This document shows positions 1 through 10,004 of a stretch of DNA of 51,114 nucleotides, piece after piece. Within the stretch, counting starts at the first letter, position 1; each line of letters starts with the position of its first letter. This DNA comes from an uncultured Bacteroidales bacterium (lineage in GTDB: Bacteria; Bacteroidota; Bacteroidia; Bacteroidales; JAFGXI01), in the NCBI GenBank assembly GCA_947311115.1, contig CAMZKE010000150.1, positions 1 to 51,114 of the forward strand, in the 5' to 3' direction. The translations under genes and the position numbers were made by a program. A model generated the notes under the pieces. The model worked only from the letters and a program-made list of their open reading frames with translations. It made no database searches and was not told the origin of the DNA.

Positions 1-165
1 ATAGCAAATGTAATTACTTAACCTGTATTATTCATGCTTTTTTCTTTTCCTGATACTTCGTTGCAAACCATTTGCAGTATTCATATACAGCCACATGGTT
101 TGTCGCCTCATCTCAGAAAAAGAAAAAAGCATGAATAATACAGGTTAAGTAATTACATTTGCTAT
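1..165. repeat. long palindromic repeat (48-bp perfect inverted repeat)
   Basis: Positions 1-48 are the exact reverse complement of 118-165, with a 69-nt centre between them. Within the centre a second, imperfect pairing is visible (GCAAACCAT near 63-71 against ATGGTTTG near 105-112), so the RNA or single-stranded DNA could fold into one very long hairpin. The core from about 33 to 139 recurs in the same orientation at 51018-51114, so this is a dispersed repeat family. No open frame of note lies inside. It may be a MITE-like or REP-like element; no transposase for it is visible. Because the element starts at base 1, its left border is not certain. Confidence 0.8.
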
Positions 166-253
166 AAAGACTCAATAATAATTAAGAAGTTGCCTAAAAA
201 ATATTTTTTTTGAAATAATTATATACACTTAATAAAAGATATAATTATAAATA

Positions 254-283
254 AATCTCCTCGCCGCATGCAGACTAGATATC
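254..283. repeat. degenerate partial copy of the dispersed CTCCTCGCCG repeat
   Basis: The stretch opens with AATCTCCTCGCCGCA and ends in ATATC, resembling the first 30 bases of the fuller copies at 289-386 and 20718-20813 but with a decayed right half. It sits only a few bases before the full copy, suggesting a nested or tandem insertion that has drifted. Confidence 0.5.
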
Positions 284-288
284 TTTTT

Positions 289-386
289 AATGAATCTCCT
301 CGCCGTAAGCGGACGAGGTATCGTTTTGGAATACTATTCTTTTATACGTCCCAAGGGACGGGGAATTAAACCCAAACAGATTAAAA
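289..386. repeat. dispersed ~97-bp repeat, copy A
   Basis: This element begins AATGAATCTCCTCGCCG and ends CCCAAACAGATTAAAA. It contains two small hairpins: CCTCGCCG against GCGGACGAGG, and CGTCCC-AA-GGGACG. A near-identical copy lies at 20718-20813. The right end covers the stop codon of the neighbouring YfcC-type gene (381-383), so the element may have supplied that stop. Function is unknown; the structure fits a small non-autonomous mobile or REP-type element. Confidence 0.7.
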
Positions 387-2039
387 CCCATTAAGTTGCA
401 TTGTAACAGTAGGTATAAGTAATATAAATCCAATAATTGTAAGAATTAATATAAGTGGCCATACCCATTTAACCCATTTTTCGTAAGGAATTTTAGCTAC
501 GCCAAGTACCGCAATAAGCACACCCGATGTTGGAGTAATCATATTTGTAAAGCCATCGCCAAATTGAAATGCCATAACTGTTGCTTGACGCGAAACACCA
601 ATTAAATCGGAAAATGGTGCCATAATTGGCATTGTAAGAGCGGCTTTAGCAGAGCCAGAAGGAATTACTATATTTATAACAGTTTGTATCATATACATAA
701 TACCGACCGATGCAATTTTACTCATACCATCCATTGATTGAGAAAGGGTATATAAAATTGTATCAATAACTTGTCCATCTTCTAAAATTACAATTATTCC
801 CCCTGCTAATCCCACTACAATTGCTGCCGACATAATATCGCCAACACCGGCAATAAATAGTTTTGTAATTTTATCGGGCGAGTATCCACTTGCAATTCCG
901 CTCATCAAACCCATAGCAAAGAAAATGGCGGCAATTTCCATAATATACCAATCGTAGCCCATTACTCCTATTACAAGAATTACCATTGTTAGAAATAACA
1001 ATACCAAATTAAAATAATGTACAGATTTTCGTAACGACAACCAAGCTAAAATTGCGAAAATAACCGTTATTATTGGTAATATTAATATGTTTATTGTTGA
1101 TGTACCTATTTTTAGTTGAGTTTCTACTAAATTTAAAAATCCTAAATTAACGGTATGAGGAGTAATTAATTCGCCATGCTTTACCACCTCCGATATAGAA
1201 GGAATAAAAGAATATAACGCAAGCACACCAAGTATTAAAAAATAAACAATTTTAGATGAAATGTTTGTGTAATAATCTAAATCAGAATCTTTTACATTTT
1301 CACGCTTCCGCCAATATTCATCTTCTTTATAAACAACCGACTTTTCAGGGTTTCGTTTAATTTTTCGTGCATAACGTAATATATAAAATATACCTACAAA
1401 ATTAATTACAACCCAACTAAACATTCTAAACTCGATACCCGAAAATAATTGCAGACCAGATAAACCTTGTGCTATTCCAATTGTAAACGGATTTAATACA
1501 GCTCCGGCAAAGCCCAAACCTGCAGCAACAAAGGCTAACGAAACGCCAACAATACTATCGTATCCCATTGATACTGCTAAAGGTACAACAATTACTATAA
1601 ATGCAATTGTTTCTTCGCTCATTCCAAAAACAGCTCCAAAAATCGAAAACATTATCATTATCAGTGTCATAATAATATTGTCGATACCTAAAAATTTAAT
1701 AATTTTATGGCGTTCGAGTTTTTTTGTTGCTTTTAAAAACGATAAAATACCTACATCAATAGCTTTACTACTGTTCATTATCCAAAAAGCACCACCTATC
1801 ATTAATATAAAGATAATAATACCTGCTTGACGCTCAAAACCCTTAAAAAGAGCTGAAAATATTTGCCAAGTTTGTGGATTGCTATCGGTATACTGAAACT
1901 GCTTAGTTAAAACCTGCTCCCCATTTACAACAGTTTCTACATCAATATATTTACCTCCGGGCATAACCCATGTTATTATTGCAGCAAATACAATAATATA
2001 AAATATTATTACATAAGTATGTGGTACTTTTTTTAGCAT
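381..2039 (-). CDS. YfcC-family (DcuC-like) membrane transporter
   Basis: A 552-residue multi-pass membrane protein with roughly a dozen hydrophobic segments across its whole length, a normal size for the YfcC/DcuC family (short-chain C4-dicarboxylate or amino-acid carriers). The N-terminus MLKKVPHTYVII, then a WVMPGGKY motif after the first membrane helix, and the late conserved stretch IPSGSAKAALTMPIM followed by TNMITPTSG are typical of YfcC proteins. The substrate cannot be fixed from sequence; C4-dicarboxylates or basic amino acids are the usual suggestions. It is last in a minus-strand run after pyrI (32 bp gap), so it may be co-transcribed with the pyrimidine genes. Its last codons run into a dispersed repeat. 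Confidence 0.85.
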   Translation of the reverse strand: MLKKVPHTYVIIFYIIVFAAIITWVMPGGKYIDVETVVNGEQVLTKQFQYTDSNPQTWQIFSALFKGFERQAGIIIFILMIGGAFWIMNSSKAIDVGILSFLKATKKLERHKIIKFLGIDNIIMTLIMIMFSIFGAVFGMSEETIAFIVIVVPLAVSMGYDSIVGVSLAFVAAGLGFAGAVLNPFTIGIAQGLSGLQLFSGIEFRMFSWVVINFVGIFYILRYARKIKRNPEKSVVYKEDEYWRKRENVKDSDLDYYTNISSKIVYFLILGVLALYSFIPSISEVVKHGELITPHTVNLGFLNLVETQLKIGTSTINILILPIITVIFAILAWLSLRKSVHYFNLVLLFLTMVILVIGVMGYDWYIMEIAAIFFAMGLMSGIASGYSPDKITKLFIAGVGDIMSAAIVVGLAGGIIVILEDGQVIDTILYTLSQSMDGMSKIASVGIMYMIQTVINIVIPSGSAKAALTMPIMAPFSDLIGVSRQATVMAFQFGDGFTNMITPTSGVLIAVLGVAKIPYEKWVKWVWPLILILTIIGFILLIPTVTMQLNGF

Positions 2040-2071
2040 ATTAAATCAAATAACTATTAATTATTAACTAT

Positions 2072-2533
2072 TTACACCACTTCAATATTTCCTTTTGAAG
2101 TAATTTTTTCGCAATAGTAACATTTAAGTTTTAATTCATTTTTATCAACTACAGTAAATTTTGTAGAAACAGCCTCTACATTAGTAACACACTTAGGATT
2201 AACACATTTTACAATTTTATCAAAAGTATCAGGAATTTCAATTACTTTTTTATCAACAACTTCGTAATCTTTTATAATATTAAGCTTTGCATTAGGAGCA
2301 ACAAGCGAAATCTTATTAATTTCTGCATCCTCAAAATATCTTTCCGATATTTTTATTATAGCTTTTTTTCCTTGAGTTTGGCTATCAAGATTTGTTCCAA
2401 ATGTAATTGTATTATCAATTTTATCTAAACCTAGTATATTTATTACATTAAATAAACTATCAGCAGGTATATGGTCGATAGCAGTTCCGTTTTTAATGGC
2501 ACTTACTCTTAATTCTTTTGTTTCTTTTGTCAT
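2072..2533 (-). CDS. pyrI: aspartate carbamoyltransferase regulatory chain PyrI
   Basis: This 153-residue protein has the full length of PyrI. It is the regulatory subunit of aspartate transcarbamoylase, which binds nucleotide effectors and holds the catalytic trimers together. The N-terminal allosteric domain begins ELRVSAIKNGTAIDHIPA. The C-terminal zinc domain shows the four cysteine ligands C110, C115, C138 and C141 (CVNPKC and CYYC). It lies 46 bp downstream of pyrB on the same strand, the usual pyrBI arrangement, and predicts an allosteric (class B type) holoenzyme. Confidence 0.96.
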   Translation of the reverse strand: MTKETKELRVSAIKNGTAIDHIPADSLFNVINILGLDKIDNTITFGTNLDSQTQGKKAIIKISERYFEDAEINKISLVAPNAKLNIIKDYEVVDKKVIEIPDTFDKIVKCVNPKCVTNVEAVSTKFTVVDKNELKLKCYYCEKITSKGNIEVV

Positions 2534-2579
2534 TTTATTCTTTTATTTAAAAGTATTATTATTTTTTATTACTCAAGTG

Positions 2580-3491
2580 TTAAATATCTAATCCTAAAAT
2601 AGATGCAATAATAGCTTGACGTGCATACACTCCATTTTCGGCTTGTTGAAAATAATATGCTTTAGGGTTTGAATCAACATCTTCATTAATCTCGGTTACA
2701 CGAGGAAGTGGATGTAAAATACGAAGATTATCTTTTGTATTTTCAAGCATATTATTTCTTAATATATATACATTTTTCACTTTTTCGTATTCAATAGGAT
2801 CTGAAAAACGTTCCTTTTGTACACGAGTCATATAAACTATATCAGCTTCATCAATATACTCTGTAAAATCAGAATGCTCGTAATATTTAATACCTTTTTC
2901 ATTTAAAAACAATTTGTATTCATCAGGTATTTTTAAAAATTCCGGCGATATAAAATTAAATGTAGGATTAAAATGCGACATTGCAATTAATAGCGAATGC
3001 ACTGTACGTCCGTACTTTAAATCACCAACCATAAAAATATTCAGATTTTCGAGAGTACCTTGTGTTTTTAAAATTGAATACAAATCTAAAAGCGTTTGTG
3101 TTGGGTGCTGATTAGCACCATCGCCAGCATTTACAACAGGAACTTTTGATACTTCGCTAGCATAACGTGCACTACCTTCAACAGGGTGTCGCATTACAAT
3201 AAGGTCGCTATAATTAGCAACTGTCATTATTGTATCTTTAAGCGACTCTCCTTTTTTTACGCTTGATGAAGCAGCATCGGTAAATCCTATAATTTTACCA
3301 CCTAATTTACTAATTGCACTCTCAAAACTTAAACGAGTACGAGTTGACGGCTCAAAAAACAAAGTAGCAACTACTTTTCCGTCAAGGATTTTTTGAACAG
3401 GATTAGCTTCAAATTTAGCAGCAAGGTCAAGAATTTTCAAATAATCTTCCTTACTATAATCATTAATCGAGATTAAACTTTTGTTCTTCAT
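2580..3491 (-). CDS. pyrB: aspartate carbamoyltransferase catalytic chain PyrB
   Basis: 303 residues, normal for the family. The enzyme joins carbamoyl phosphate and aspartate to make N-carbamoyl-aspartate, the committed step of pyrimidine synthesis in the cytoplasm. The carbamoyl-phosphate binding motif [13 protein letters not shown] lies at about residues 45-57, followed by MRHPVEGS and [12 protein letters not shown]. The C-terminal aspartate-binding part includes [10 protein letters not shown]. It stands between the YigZ-family gene (11 bp upstream) and pyrI (46 bp downstream) in one minus-strand run. No attenuator structure was recognised ahead of it. Confidence 0.97.
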   Translation of the reverse strand: MKNKSLISINDYSKEDYLKILDLAAKFEANPVQKILDGKVVATLFFEPSTRTRLSFESAISKLGGKIIGFTDAASSSVKKGESLKDTIMTVANYSDLIVMRHPVEGSARYASEVSKVPVVNAGDGANQHPTQTLLDLYSILKTQGTLENLNIFMVGDLKYGRTVHSLLIAMSHFNPTFNFISPEFLKIPDEYKLFLNEKGIKYYEHSDFTEYIDEADIVYMTRVQKERFSDPIEYEKVKNVYILRNNMLENTKDNLRILHPLPRVTEINEDVDSNPKAYYFQQAENGVYARQAIIASILGLDI

Positions 3492-3502
3492 TATATATTT
3501 AT

Positions 3503-4120
3503 TTACACCGTTTTAATATAGTTTACTTTCACCCCTTTTACTTTCTTAAACTGCTCTGTTACAGCATCTGAATCGGCAATATTTATTTTTATTTCTAAGC
3601 TGCAATTTAAGTCAAATTTTTGATTAGATTGAAAAATGTTATTATCTTTTATTAACTTCATTACTGAGTTCATTTGCTCGTAAGAGAAAGTAATTAAAAA
3701 ATAGCTTTCTACCTCTTTTTCAATTATTTCAGCATTTTCAATTGCTTCTTTTGCCGATGTTTTATAAGCATTTATTAAACCCGGAATACCTAATTTTGTT
3801 CCTCCAAAATAACGGATTACAATAATTAATATATTTGTTAAACCGAAAGATTGTATTTGCCCAAGTATTGGTGGACCTGATGAATTTGATGGCTCTCCAT
3901 CGTCGCTTGCTCTAAAGCGTTTTTTATCGGCACCAAGTCGCCATGCAAATACATGATGACGAGCATCGTAATATTCTTTTCTTAATTTGGCTTGTATTTC
4001 TTTTATTTCGTCTTCGGTTGTAACCGGATAGGCAAATGCATAAAACTTACTGCCTTTATCTTTGTAACTTCCCTCCGATTTAGATTTTATAGTTTTATAT
4101 TTTGATACTACTTCTGTCAT
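3503..4120 (-). CDS. YigZ/IMPACT (UPF0029) family protein
   Basis: A 205-residue protein of the YigZ/IMPACT family. The N-terminal domain has the family signature: [12 protein letters not shown], then [26 protein letters not shown] and [19 protein letters not shown]. The C-terminal ~70 residues correspond to the small ferredoxin-like second domain. Bacterial members have no settled biochemical role, though eukaryotic IMPACT is a translation regulator that blocks Gcn2 activation. The start abuts the stop of the DMT gene with no gap, which suggests translational coupling. Confidence 0.9.
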   Translation of the reverse strand: MTEVVSKYKTIKSKSEGSYKDKGSKFYAFAYPVTTEDEIKEIQAKLRKEYYDARHHVFAWRLGADKKRFRASDDGEPSNSSGPPILGQIQSFGLTNILIIVIRYFGGTKLGIPGLINAYKTSAKEAIENAEIIEKEVESYFLITFSYEQMNSVMKLIKDNNIFQSNQKFDLNCSLEIKINIADSDAVTEQFKKVKGVKVNYIKTV

Positions 4121-4984
4121 TTATGCTTGCGATAAAATTATTATTGCCAATATTGAAATACCAACCCCAATTTTATTTATATTTAGTAGTTTTTCTTTAA
4201 AAATTAACAATCCTATTAATACTGATAAGCTTACTATTCCTACATTATTTATTCCAAAAATTATTGAGCTGTCGAAAATTTCTGAGCCTAATGCTTTTAT
4301 AAAAAAGAAAACTCCATAGAAATTTAATACTCCTAAAATGGCTCCAAAAATCCAGATATTTTTATTTAATAACCCCTTTATACGTTTTGTTACAATAACA
4401 TATATTAAACTGCTTACTAATGATATATAAAAAAGAGAAGAATTAAATAGTGCAATATTTGAAGAATCTAAGAAATTATGTTGAGAATATTTCATTAAAG
4501 AATCACTTGTTCCCATTCCAATAAATAGTATTATGGGAATAAGTATTTCATAAACATTCACCTTTTTATTTTCTTTTTCAGATGGCTTATAAACCGTTAA
4601 TACTACACCAATTACAGCAATTAAAACACCTAACACTTTAAGTATTGAAATATTTTCACTAAAGTAAATAATTGAAAAAACAATGGGTATAACTGTACTC
4701 ATTTTTGCAGCCACAGTAGTAATTGATAAGCCTACAAGTTTTGTACTTACACCTATTATTACAAAAGATGCAAAAAACAATACACCTATTAAAAATGCCA
4801 TTAAAAACCAATCTTGCGTAAACATACTAAAAGCGTTTACACCACTTTGTATGTTACCTATTACGGCTGCAAATAAATAATTTACAACAATAATATTTAT
4901 TACCGATAAATTCCTTTTCTCTGCAATTTTAAAAACTACAAATATTCCTGATAACGAAAGTATGCTGATTAATATATATAACAT
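4121..4984 (-). CDS. DMT-superfamily (EamA-like) permease
   Basis: 287 residues almost wholly hydrophobic, with about ten predicted membrane helices arranged as two EamA-like halves (for example VGLSITTVAAKMSTVIPIVF in the first half and FGINNVGIVSLSVLIGLLIF in the second). This size and layout match drug/metabolite transporter exporters. The substrate is unknown. It starts about 20 bp past the dnaA terminator and heads the run to yigZ, pyrB, pyrI and the YfcC carrier; no TAnnTTTG promoter was seen in the short gap, so it may rely on read-through or a weak promoter. Confidence 0.85.
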   Translation of the reverse strand: MLYILISILSLSGIFVVFKIAEKRNLSVINIIVVNYLFAAVIGNIQSGVNAFSMFTQDWFLMAFLIGVLFFASFVIIGVSTKLVGLSITTVAAKMSTVIPIVFSIIYFSENISILKVLGVLIAVIGVVLTVYKPSEKENKKVNVYEILIPIILFIGMGTSDSLMKYSQHNFLDSSNIALFNSSLFYISLVSSLIYVIVTKRIKGLLNKNIWIFGAILGVLNFYGVFFFIKALGSEIFDSSIIFGINNVGIVSLSVLIGLLIFKEKLLNINKIGVGISILAIIILSQA

Positions 4985-5001
4985 TATTAATTAGTAGATA
5001 T

Positions 5002-5034
5002 AAAAAAACAGCTTAACCATTTGGTCAAGCTGTT
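5002..5034 (-). terminator. rho-independent terminator of dnaA
   Basis: On the minus strand AACAGCTTGACC pairs with GGTTAAGCTGTT around a very short loop, with one G-U wobble, followed at once by seven T residues. It lies 26 bp past the dnaA stop codon and separates dnaA from the DMT-pyr gene run. Confidence 0.9.
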
Positions 5035-5060
5035 GATAATATTTTTAAATGTGATTAGCA

Positions 5061-6482
5061 TTATAATTTTAATTTCTTTTCTATTTCGTCAATATAAACT
5101 CTAAAGCTTTTATCGGTATCAATTAAATTGTTTACTGTTTTACAGGCGTGAAGCACTGTAGCGTGGTCTTTGTTACCTATTTGCGTACCAATAGTTACAA
5201 GCGACGATTTTGTCATACTCTTTGCAAAAAACATTGCAATTTGGCGTGCTTGTACTATTTCACGTTTACGTGTTTTCGATTTTAACAGTTCCATTGGCAT
5301 ATTAAAGTAATCGCAAACAACTTTTTGTATATAATCTATTGATATTTCACGTTTAGTATTTTTAACAAGCTTATCAATAATTTGCTTTGTTAAATCAATA
5401 GTAATTTCTTTTTTGTTTAATGTTGACTGAGCAAGTAATGATATTAAAGCTCCTTCAAGCTCACGTATATTAGTAGTTACATGAGACGCTATATATTCTA
5501 TTACTTCGTCGCTTAATACTATGCCATCGTTATAAGTTTTCTTTTTAAGAATACTTATACGAGTTTGATAATCAGGCTTTGATAAATCGGCAGATAACCC
5601 CCACTTAAATCTAGAAAGTAATCTTTGTTCAATACCCTGTAATTCAACAGGTGGTTTATCAGATGTTAAAATAATTTGTTTACCTGATTGATGTAAATGA
5701 TTAAATATATGAAAGAAGATATCTTGAGTTTTTTCTGTAGTTAACCAATGTATATCATCAATAATAAGAACATCAATCATTTGATAAAAATGAACAAAAT
5801 CGTTTCTGTTATTGTTTCTTATTGCCTCAGTAAATTGTGTTTGGAATTTATTTGAGTTTACATAAAGAACTGTTTTTTCGGGAAAACGTTTTTTAACTTC
5901 AATACCAATTGCTTGAGCTAAGTGAGTTTTTCCTAAACCTGAATCGCCATATATAAACAAAGGGTTAAATGCTGTACCGCCAGGGTTGTTAGCTACTGCA
6001 TATCCTGCAGAACGTGCTAAGCGGTTACATTCGCCTTCAATAAAATTATCGAAAGAATTGTCTTGATTTAATTGAGGATCTACGTGTAATTTCTTAATTC
6101 CAGGTATTACAAAAGGATTTTTAATTGTATTTTCTTCAATTTTAACAGATACAGGTCTGTTTTGAATATTTGTTTTATTTTGTGTCGGGATTTTAACTGT
6201 GTATTGTTTATTACCGGAATAACTATTATTTTCCATTACAATACTATATTCTAACTTAACTCCTTCGCCTAATTCTTTTCTTAATGTTTTACCTAAAATA
6301 TCTATATAATGTTCTTCAAGATATTCGTAAAAAAATTGGCTTGGAACCTGTATTGTTAAAACATTATTTTCAAGCTTTATCGGAACGATAGGCTCAAACC
6401 ATGTTCTAAAACTTATTGTAGGAACATTATCTTTGATAATCTTCATGCAATTTTCCCAAACTATTTTGTAATCTTTATTCAT
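5061..6482 (-). CDS. dnaA: chromosomal replication initiator DnaA
   Basis: 473 residues, the normal DnaA length. DnaA binds DnaA boxes at the origin, melts DNA and helps load the helicase. Domain I is at the N-terminus (IVWENCMKIIKDNVPTISFR); domain II is the variable linker around residues 85-130. Domain III is an AAA+ ATPase with Walker A GDSGLGKTHL near residue 179 and Walker B VLIIDDIHWL near 240. Domain IV is a helix-turn-helix carrying the DnaA signature GNKDHATVLHACKTV. A strong terminator follows. The 240 bp upstream are AT-rich, but I see no cluster of DnaA boxes (TTATCCACA-like), so no origin is called here. Confidence 0.98.
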   Translation of the reverse strand: MNKDYKIVWENCMKIIKDNVPTISFRTWFEPIVPIKLENNVLTIQVPSQFFYEYLEEHYIDILGKTLRKELGEGVKLEYSIVMENNSYSGNKQYTVKIPTQNKTNIQNRPVSVKIEENTIKNPFVIPGIKKLHVDPQLNQDNSFDNFIEGECNRLARSAGYAVANNPGGTAFNPLFIYGDSGLGKTHLAQAIGIEVKKRFPEKTVLYVNSNKFQTQFTEAIRNNNRNDFVHFYQMIDVLIIDDIHWLTTEKTQDIFFHIFNHLHQSGKQIILTSDKPPVELQGIEQRLLSRFKWGLSADLSKPDYQTRISILKKKTYNDGIVLSDEVIEYIASHVTTNIRELEGALISLLAQSTLNKKEITIDLTKQIIDKLVKNTKREISIDYIQKVVCDYFNMPMELLKSKTRKREIVQARQIAMFFAKSMTKSSLVTIGTQIGNKDHATVLHACKTVNNLIDTDKSFRVYIDEIEKKLKL

Positions 6483-6722
6483 TGGTTATCATACTATTAT
6501 TCGTTTCACGCAGTTTTTATTTGCTGTTTGCAAGTTGAACATAAAATTGTTAAATAAAAAATGAAATTGCTATTGTTTTTTAATTATTTTTTACTTAAAG
6601 TTTCAATTGCTTTACTGTGTTTCAAAAATAATATTTTTGAATTAAAAAAAGGTATAAATAACAAAAAAAATATAATTAAAAATTATTATAAATTAGATTT
6701 TTTCAAGAATTGCTTAACACCA
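6483..6722. other. AT-rich gap between dnaA and the hybrid kinase
   Basis: Very A/T-rich and non-coding. A TATTTTTG match on the minus strand (6623-6630) could be a dnaA promoter -7 element, although no correctly spaced TTG was found. No DnaA-box cluster and no structured RNA were recognised. Confidence 0.4.
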
Positions 6723-9011
6723 CTACTTTTCAAGTAAATTAAGATATTCAGATATTAATAATTCTGATTTTTCCAACTCAAAATTATTAATACTTTCTAC
6801 AATTTGTTGTCCATAGTTATTTAACTCTACAGATTTATATTTCTCCGCTATTTTTATAATTTTCTCACCAAAACTAATTATATCATCTGATAAGTTTTCG
6901 TTTAATATTTTAGTGTGTAATTGCTTTAATTTTTGCAATTCATCAAGTACATTGTTATTTAGCTTATCTTTTAATTTATTTTCATATTCTGAAATAGATT
7001 TTTTTTCAGTTTCTATGCTTTCTTTTATTTTTATATATTTAGTTAATTCTTGCAATAACACCTCTTGCTGAACCGGTTTTTGAATATAACCACTAAAACC
7101 TTTTGTTGTTAATTCGCTTTCTTTATTAAAATATGATGCAGTAACAGCAATTACAGGAATATCTTTAGTTTTAGGATTTTCTTTTAACAATTTTGTTGCA
7201 TGAAAACCATCGATACCATCCATTCTAATATCCATTAAAATAACATCAGGTAAAATATTTTCAGATATAACAATTCCATCTTTAGCATTATTGGCTGTTT
7301 TAATTTTAATGTTTGATTTTTCAAACATCATTTTTATTAAATTTAAATTATCTTCAGTATCATCAATTACTAAAACTGTTGCTTCATTAAAATCTGATAT
7401 ATCAATTTTGCTATTATTTATTATTTTTAGTGTATTTCCTATTTCAAATTTTATATTTTTAAAAATAACTTTAAAATTACTACCCTTCCCTACTTCGCTG
7501 GTAACGCTAATTTTACCATTCATTTTATTAATAAGTTTTTTACTTATTGTTAATCCTAAACCTGTGCCGCCATACCTTCTTGTACTTTGACCTGCTTGCT
7601 GTTTAAATGCATCAAAAATTAGACTTTGTTGTTTTTCAGGAATCCCAATTCCTGAATCTTCAACTTCAATTAACAAATCAATAGTTTTATTAAGGTCATT
7701 AATATTTTGTGAATTTACTAATATTTTAACATATCCTTTTTCAGTAAATTTTATTGCATTACCTACTAAATTAAATATAATTTGACGTAACCTAACTTCA
7801 TCTATAAAAATTAATCTAGGTACATTATTGTCTATTTTTATTATAAAATCAAGATTTTTTTCTTTTACTTTTAACGAAAAAATTCGCTCTACTTCATTAA
7901 TAATACTTTTAAGGTCAACTATTTCGTAATTAATATCCATTTTTTCAGCCTCAATTTTTGATAAATCGAGAACATCGTTAATTAAAGTAAGTAAATTGTT
8001 TCCTCCTGCTTTTATGGTTTGTATATAATTACTGTATTTATCGTCAGTCAATTCTTTATCAAGAAGTTCAGAAAAGCCTATTATTGCATTTAAAGGTGTG
8101 CGTATTTCATGCGACATATTAGATAAGAATTCACTTTTAGCCCTATTCGCATTATCTGCAATTTCTTTTGCTTTTATTAGGTCTTTTGTTTGTTCTTCAA
8201 CCTCTTCCTTTAATCCTTCGTTTAGTTTTATTATTTCGGTTTGCTTTTTTTCAATTTCATCAATCATTGAATTAAAACTATTATACAAATCACCGGTTTC
8301 ATCTTTACGTTTATTTTTAACTCTTTTCGAGAAATTACGAGTACTAGTAATCTCCTTAAGGACTTTATTTAAATTAGTTATTGGTTTTATTATTCTTCTC
8401 GAGAAGAAATAACCTATTAATACAGTGATAATTACAATAATTAAAGTAAAAACAGATGCAAGCCAAATATAGTTTCTTATTGTATCGTTAATATAATTAA
8501 TTGTATATGCTACTTGTAGTTTTCCTATAAACTTACCATTTTCTATAATTTCAAATTCGTTATAAAAAATACCATCATACTCATATTTATATAACTTTCT
8601 TATATTTGTGTCCTTATTAAGTCTGTAATTCTCTTTTAGCCCTAAAACAAATTTTTCTATATTAATTGTTGTATCTAAAATTATTGAAGAATATTCTTTA
8701 TCGTTAATATCAACAACTCTAACGGCAATTATTCCACGTATTTCGGTTAAACTTTTTAATATTCTATTTGTATTTGCGGTATCGTTTTCTGCTACAAAAT
8801 CAGATATATTTAAACTCACAATTTTAGATACGGAGTTAACTCGAGTAAGTAAATTTGCTTTAATTACAGCTACATTTATGAGTAGCAAAAATACATATAT
8901 TATTGATACACTAAATAATACTGCAAAGGATATTAATATTGTATTTTTTGAAACAATATTAATTCGAGCTATTTTATTGCTTAATTTATTTAACATATAA
9001 CAAGTCTTCAA
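6723..9011 (-). CDS. membrane hybrid histidine kinase with C-terminal receiver
   Basis: 762 residues. Two membrane helices (about 27-50 and 182-203) flank a ~130-residue extracytoplasmic sensor that resembles a CHASE8-type domain. A HAMP linker (about 200-255) and coiled coil lead to HisKA with phospho-accepting H301 ([11 protein letters not shown]), then a HATPase with N, G1 and G2 boxes ([24 protein letters not shown]). A receiver follows with D594 (ILMDIRMDG) and the conserved K in YIQKP. The last ~90 residues are helical but show no clear Hpt histidine. The gene overlaps the 3' end of miaA by 26 bp; an in-frame Met five codons on (8996) is an alternative start. No cognate regulator is adjacent, so its signal and targets are unknown. 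Confidence 0.9.
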   Translation of the reverse strand: MKTCYMLNKLSNKIARINIVSKNTILISFAVLFSVSIIYVFLLLINVAVIKANLLTRVNSVSKIVSLNISDFVAENDTANTNRILKSLTEIRGIIAVRVVDINDKEYSSIILDTTINIEKFVLGLKENYRLNKDTNIRKLYKYEYDGIFYNEFEIIENGKFIGKLQVAYTINYINDTIRNYIWLASVFTLIIVIITVLIGYFFSRRIIKPITNLNKVLKEITSTRNFSKRVKNKRKDETGDLYNSFNSMIDEIEKKQTEIIKLNEGLKEEVEEQTKDLIKAKEIADNANRAKSEFLSNMSHEIRTPLNAIIGFSELLDKELTDDKYSNYIQTIKAGGNNLLTLINDVLDLSKIEAEKMDINYEIVDLKSIINEVERIFSLKVKEKNLDFIIKIDNNVPRLIFIDEVRLRQIIFNLVGNAIKFTEKGYVKILVNSQNINDLNKTIDLLIEVEDSGIGIPEKQQSLIFDAFKQQAGQSTRRYGGTGLGLTISKKLINKMNGKISVTSEVGKGSNFKVIFKNIKFEIGNTLKIINNSKIDISDFNEATVLVIDDTEDNLNLIKMMFEKSNIKIKTANNAKDGIVISENILPDVILMDIRMDGIDGFHATKLLKENPKTKDIPVIAVTASYFNKESELTTKGFSGYIQKPVQQEVLLQELTKYIKIKESIETEKKSISEYENKLKDKLNNNVLDELQKLKQLHTKILNENLSDDIISFGEKIIKIAEKYKSVELNNYGQQIVESINNFELEKSELLISEYLNLLEK

Positions 9012-9918
9012 TTAATTTAATTTTTTCTTCTAATGGTAATTTACCATCAATCCAATGTATTTTAGTACCTTTTCTCTCCATACCTCTATACCAAGTCATT
9101 TGTCGTTTTGCAAACTGATGAATTGCAGTTTGTAAACTATTTACCATTTGAGCATACGACATCTCCCCTATTATATATTGAGTTAAAAATTTGTATTCTA
9201 GTCCGTAATACATTAAATCTTGTGGTGTAATACCTGTTTCTATTAAATTTTTAACTTCATAAATCATTCCTTCGTTAAGCCTAGCTTTAAGCCTGGCTGT
9301 AATTCTAGCACGTCTTGTTTCTCTATCTACATCAATGCCTATAAATATATTATTTATTTTAGGATAATTGGTATCAATATTCTTATTATTTTTATAGTAT
9401 TCAGCTATTTCAATTGCTCTTATGGCTCGTTTTTTATCAGTAATATCCGACTGATTATGAAGTTTTTTATATTTAGATAGTATATTTTTTAACTCATATA
9501 AACTTTTATTATTCAGCTTGTTACGTAATTCAATATTATCAGGCACTTCAATTAATTTGTACCCTTTTGTAACTGCATCAATATACATTCCTGTGCCACC
9601 ACATAAAATAGCATTTGCAGGCTTTTCTTTTATTTGTTTATAAGCTTTTAAAAAATCGTTTTGATATTGAAATACATTATATTTAGTACCTGCATCTACA
9701 ATATCGATTATATGATACGGAATATTTTTACCATTATAAGAATATTCTTTAATATCTTTGCCTGTACCAATATCCATTCCTCTATAAACTTGACGCGAAT
9801 CGGCACTTAATATTTCGGCTCCAATTTTATCGGCTAATGCTACGGCAACAGTAGTTTTACCGGTAGCTGTAGCTCCTAAAATTGTTATTAAATCATACTT
9901 TATATCTAAACTCATCAA
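8986..9918 (-). CDS. miaA: tRNA dimethylallyltransferase MiaA
   Basis: 310 residues, typical for MiaA, which transfers a dimethylallyl group to A37 of tRNAs that read UNN codons. The P-loop [15 protein letters not shown] lies near the N-terminus, followed by [16 protein letters not shown] and [10 protein letters not shown]. The later motifs [19 protein letters not shown] and [11 protein letters not shown] support the call. The first two codons are both Met, so the start could be either. Its 3' end overlaps the hybrid-kinase gene, implying co-transcription. Confidence 0.96.
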   Translation of the reverse strand: MMSLDIKYDLITILGATATGKTTVAVALADKIGAEILSADSRQVYRGMDIGTGKDIKEYSYNGKNIPYHIIDIVDAGTKYNVFQYQNDFLKAYKQIKEKPANAILCGGTGMYIDAVTKGYKLIEVPDNIELRNKLNNKSLYELKNILSKYKKLHNQSDITDKKRAIRAIEIAEYYKNNKNIDTNYPKINNIFIGIDVDRETRRARITARLKARLNEGMIYEVKNLIETGITPQDLMYYGLEYKFLTQYIIGEMSYAQMVNSLQTAIHQFAKRQMTWYRGMERKGTKIHWIDGKLPLEEKIKLIEDLLYVK

Positions 9919-9980
9919 TAAAATTTATACTTATATTTGTAAAAGTAACAAAATTGTTAATTATTTTAATTGTTATGGTT

Positions 9981-9988
9981 TACTTTTG
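9981..9988 (+). promoter_or_regulatory. putative -7 element for the Yip1-smpB operon
   Basis: TACTTTTG matches the Bacteroidota TAnnTTTG -7 element and lies 16 bp before the ATG at 10005. The nearest TTG (9954-9956) is 24 bp away, slightly wide for a -33 box, so the match is moderate. Its position argues against the longer reading frame that would start at 9882. Confidence 0.5.
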
Positions 9989-10004
9989 TAAAAAACATAA
10001 AATT

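Noticed and set aside
6483-6722. Possible replication origin next to dnaA
   Set aside because: The gap is AT-rich but shows no TTATCCACA-like DnaA boxes or their reverse complement; proximity to dnaA alone is not evidence.
7021-7100. Hpt domain at the end of the hybrid kinase
   Set aside because: The helical tail after the receiver shows no convincing phosphotransfer histidine motif, so no Hpt domain is claimed.
9882-10004. N-terminal extension of the Yip1-domain protein
   Set aside because: It overlaps miaA on the other strand and includes a TACTTTTG promoter element; the family begins at [12 protein letters not shown].
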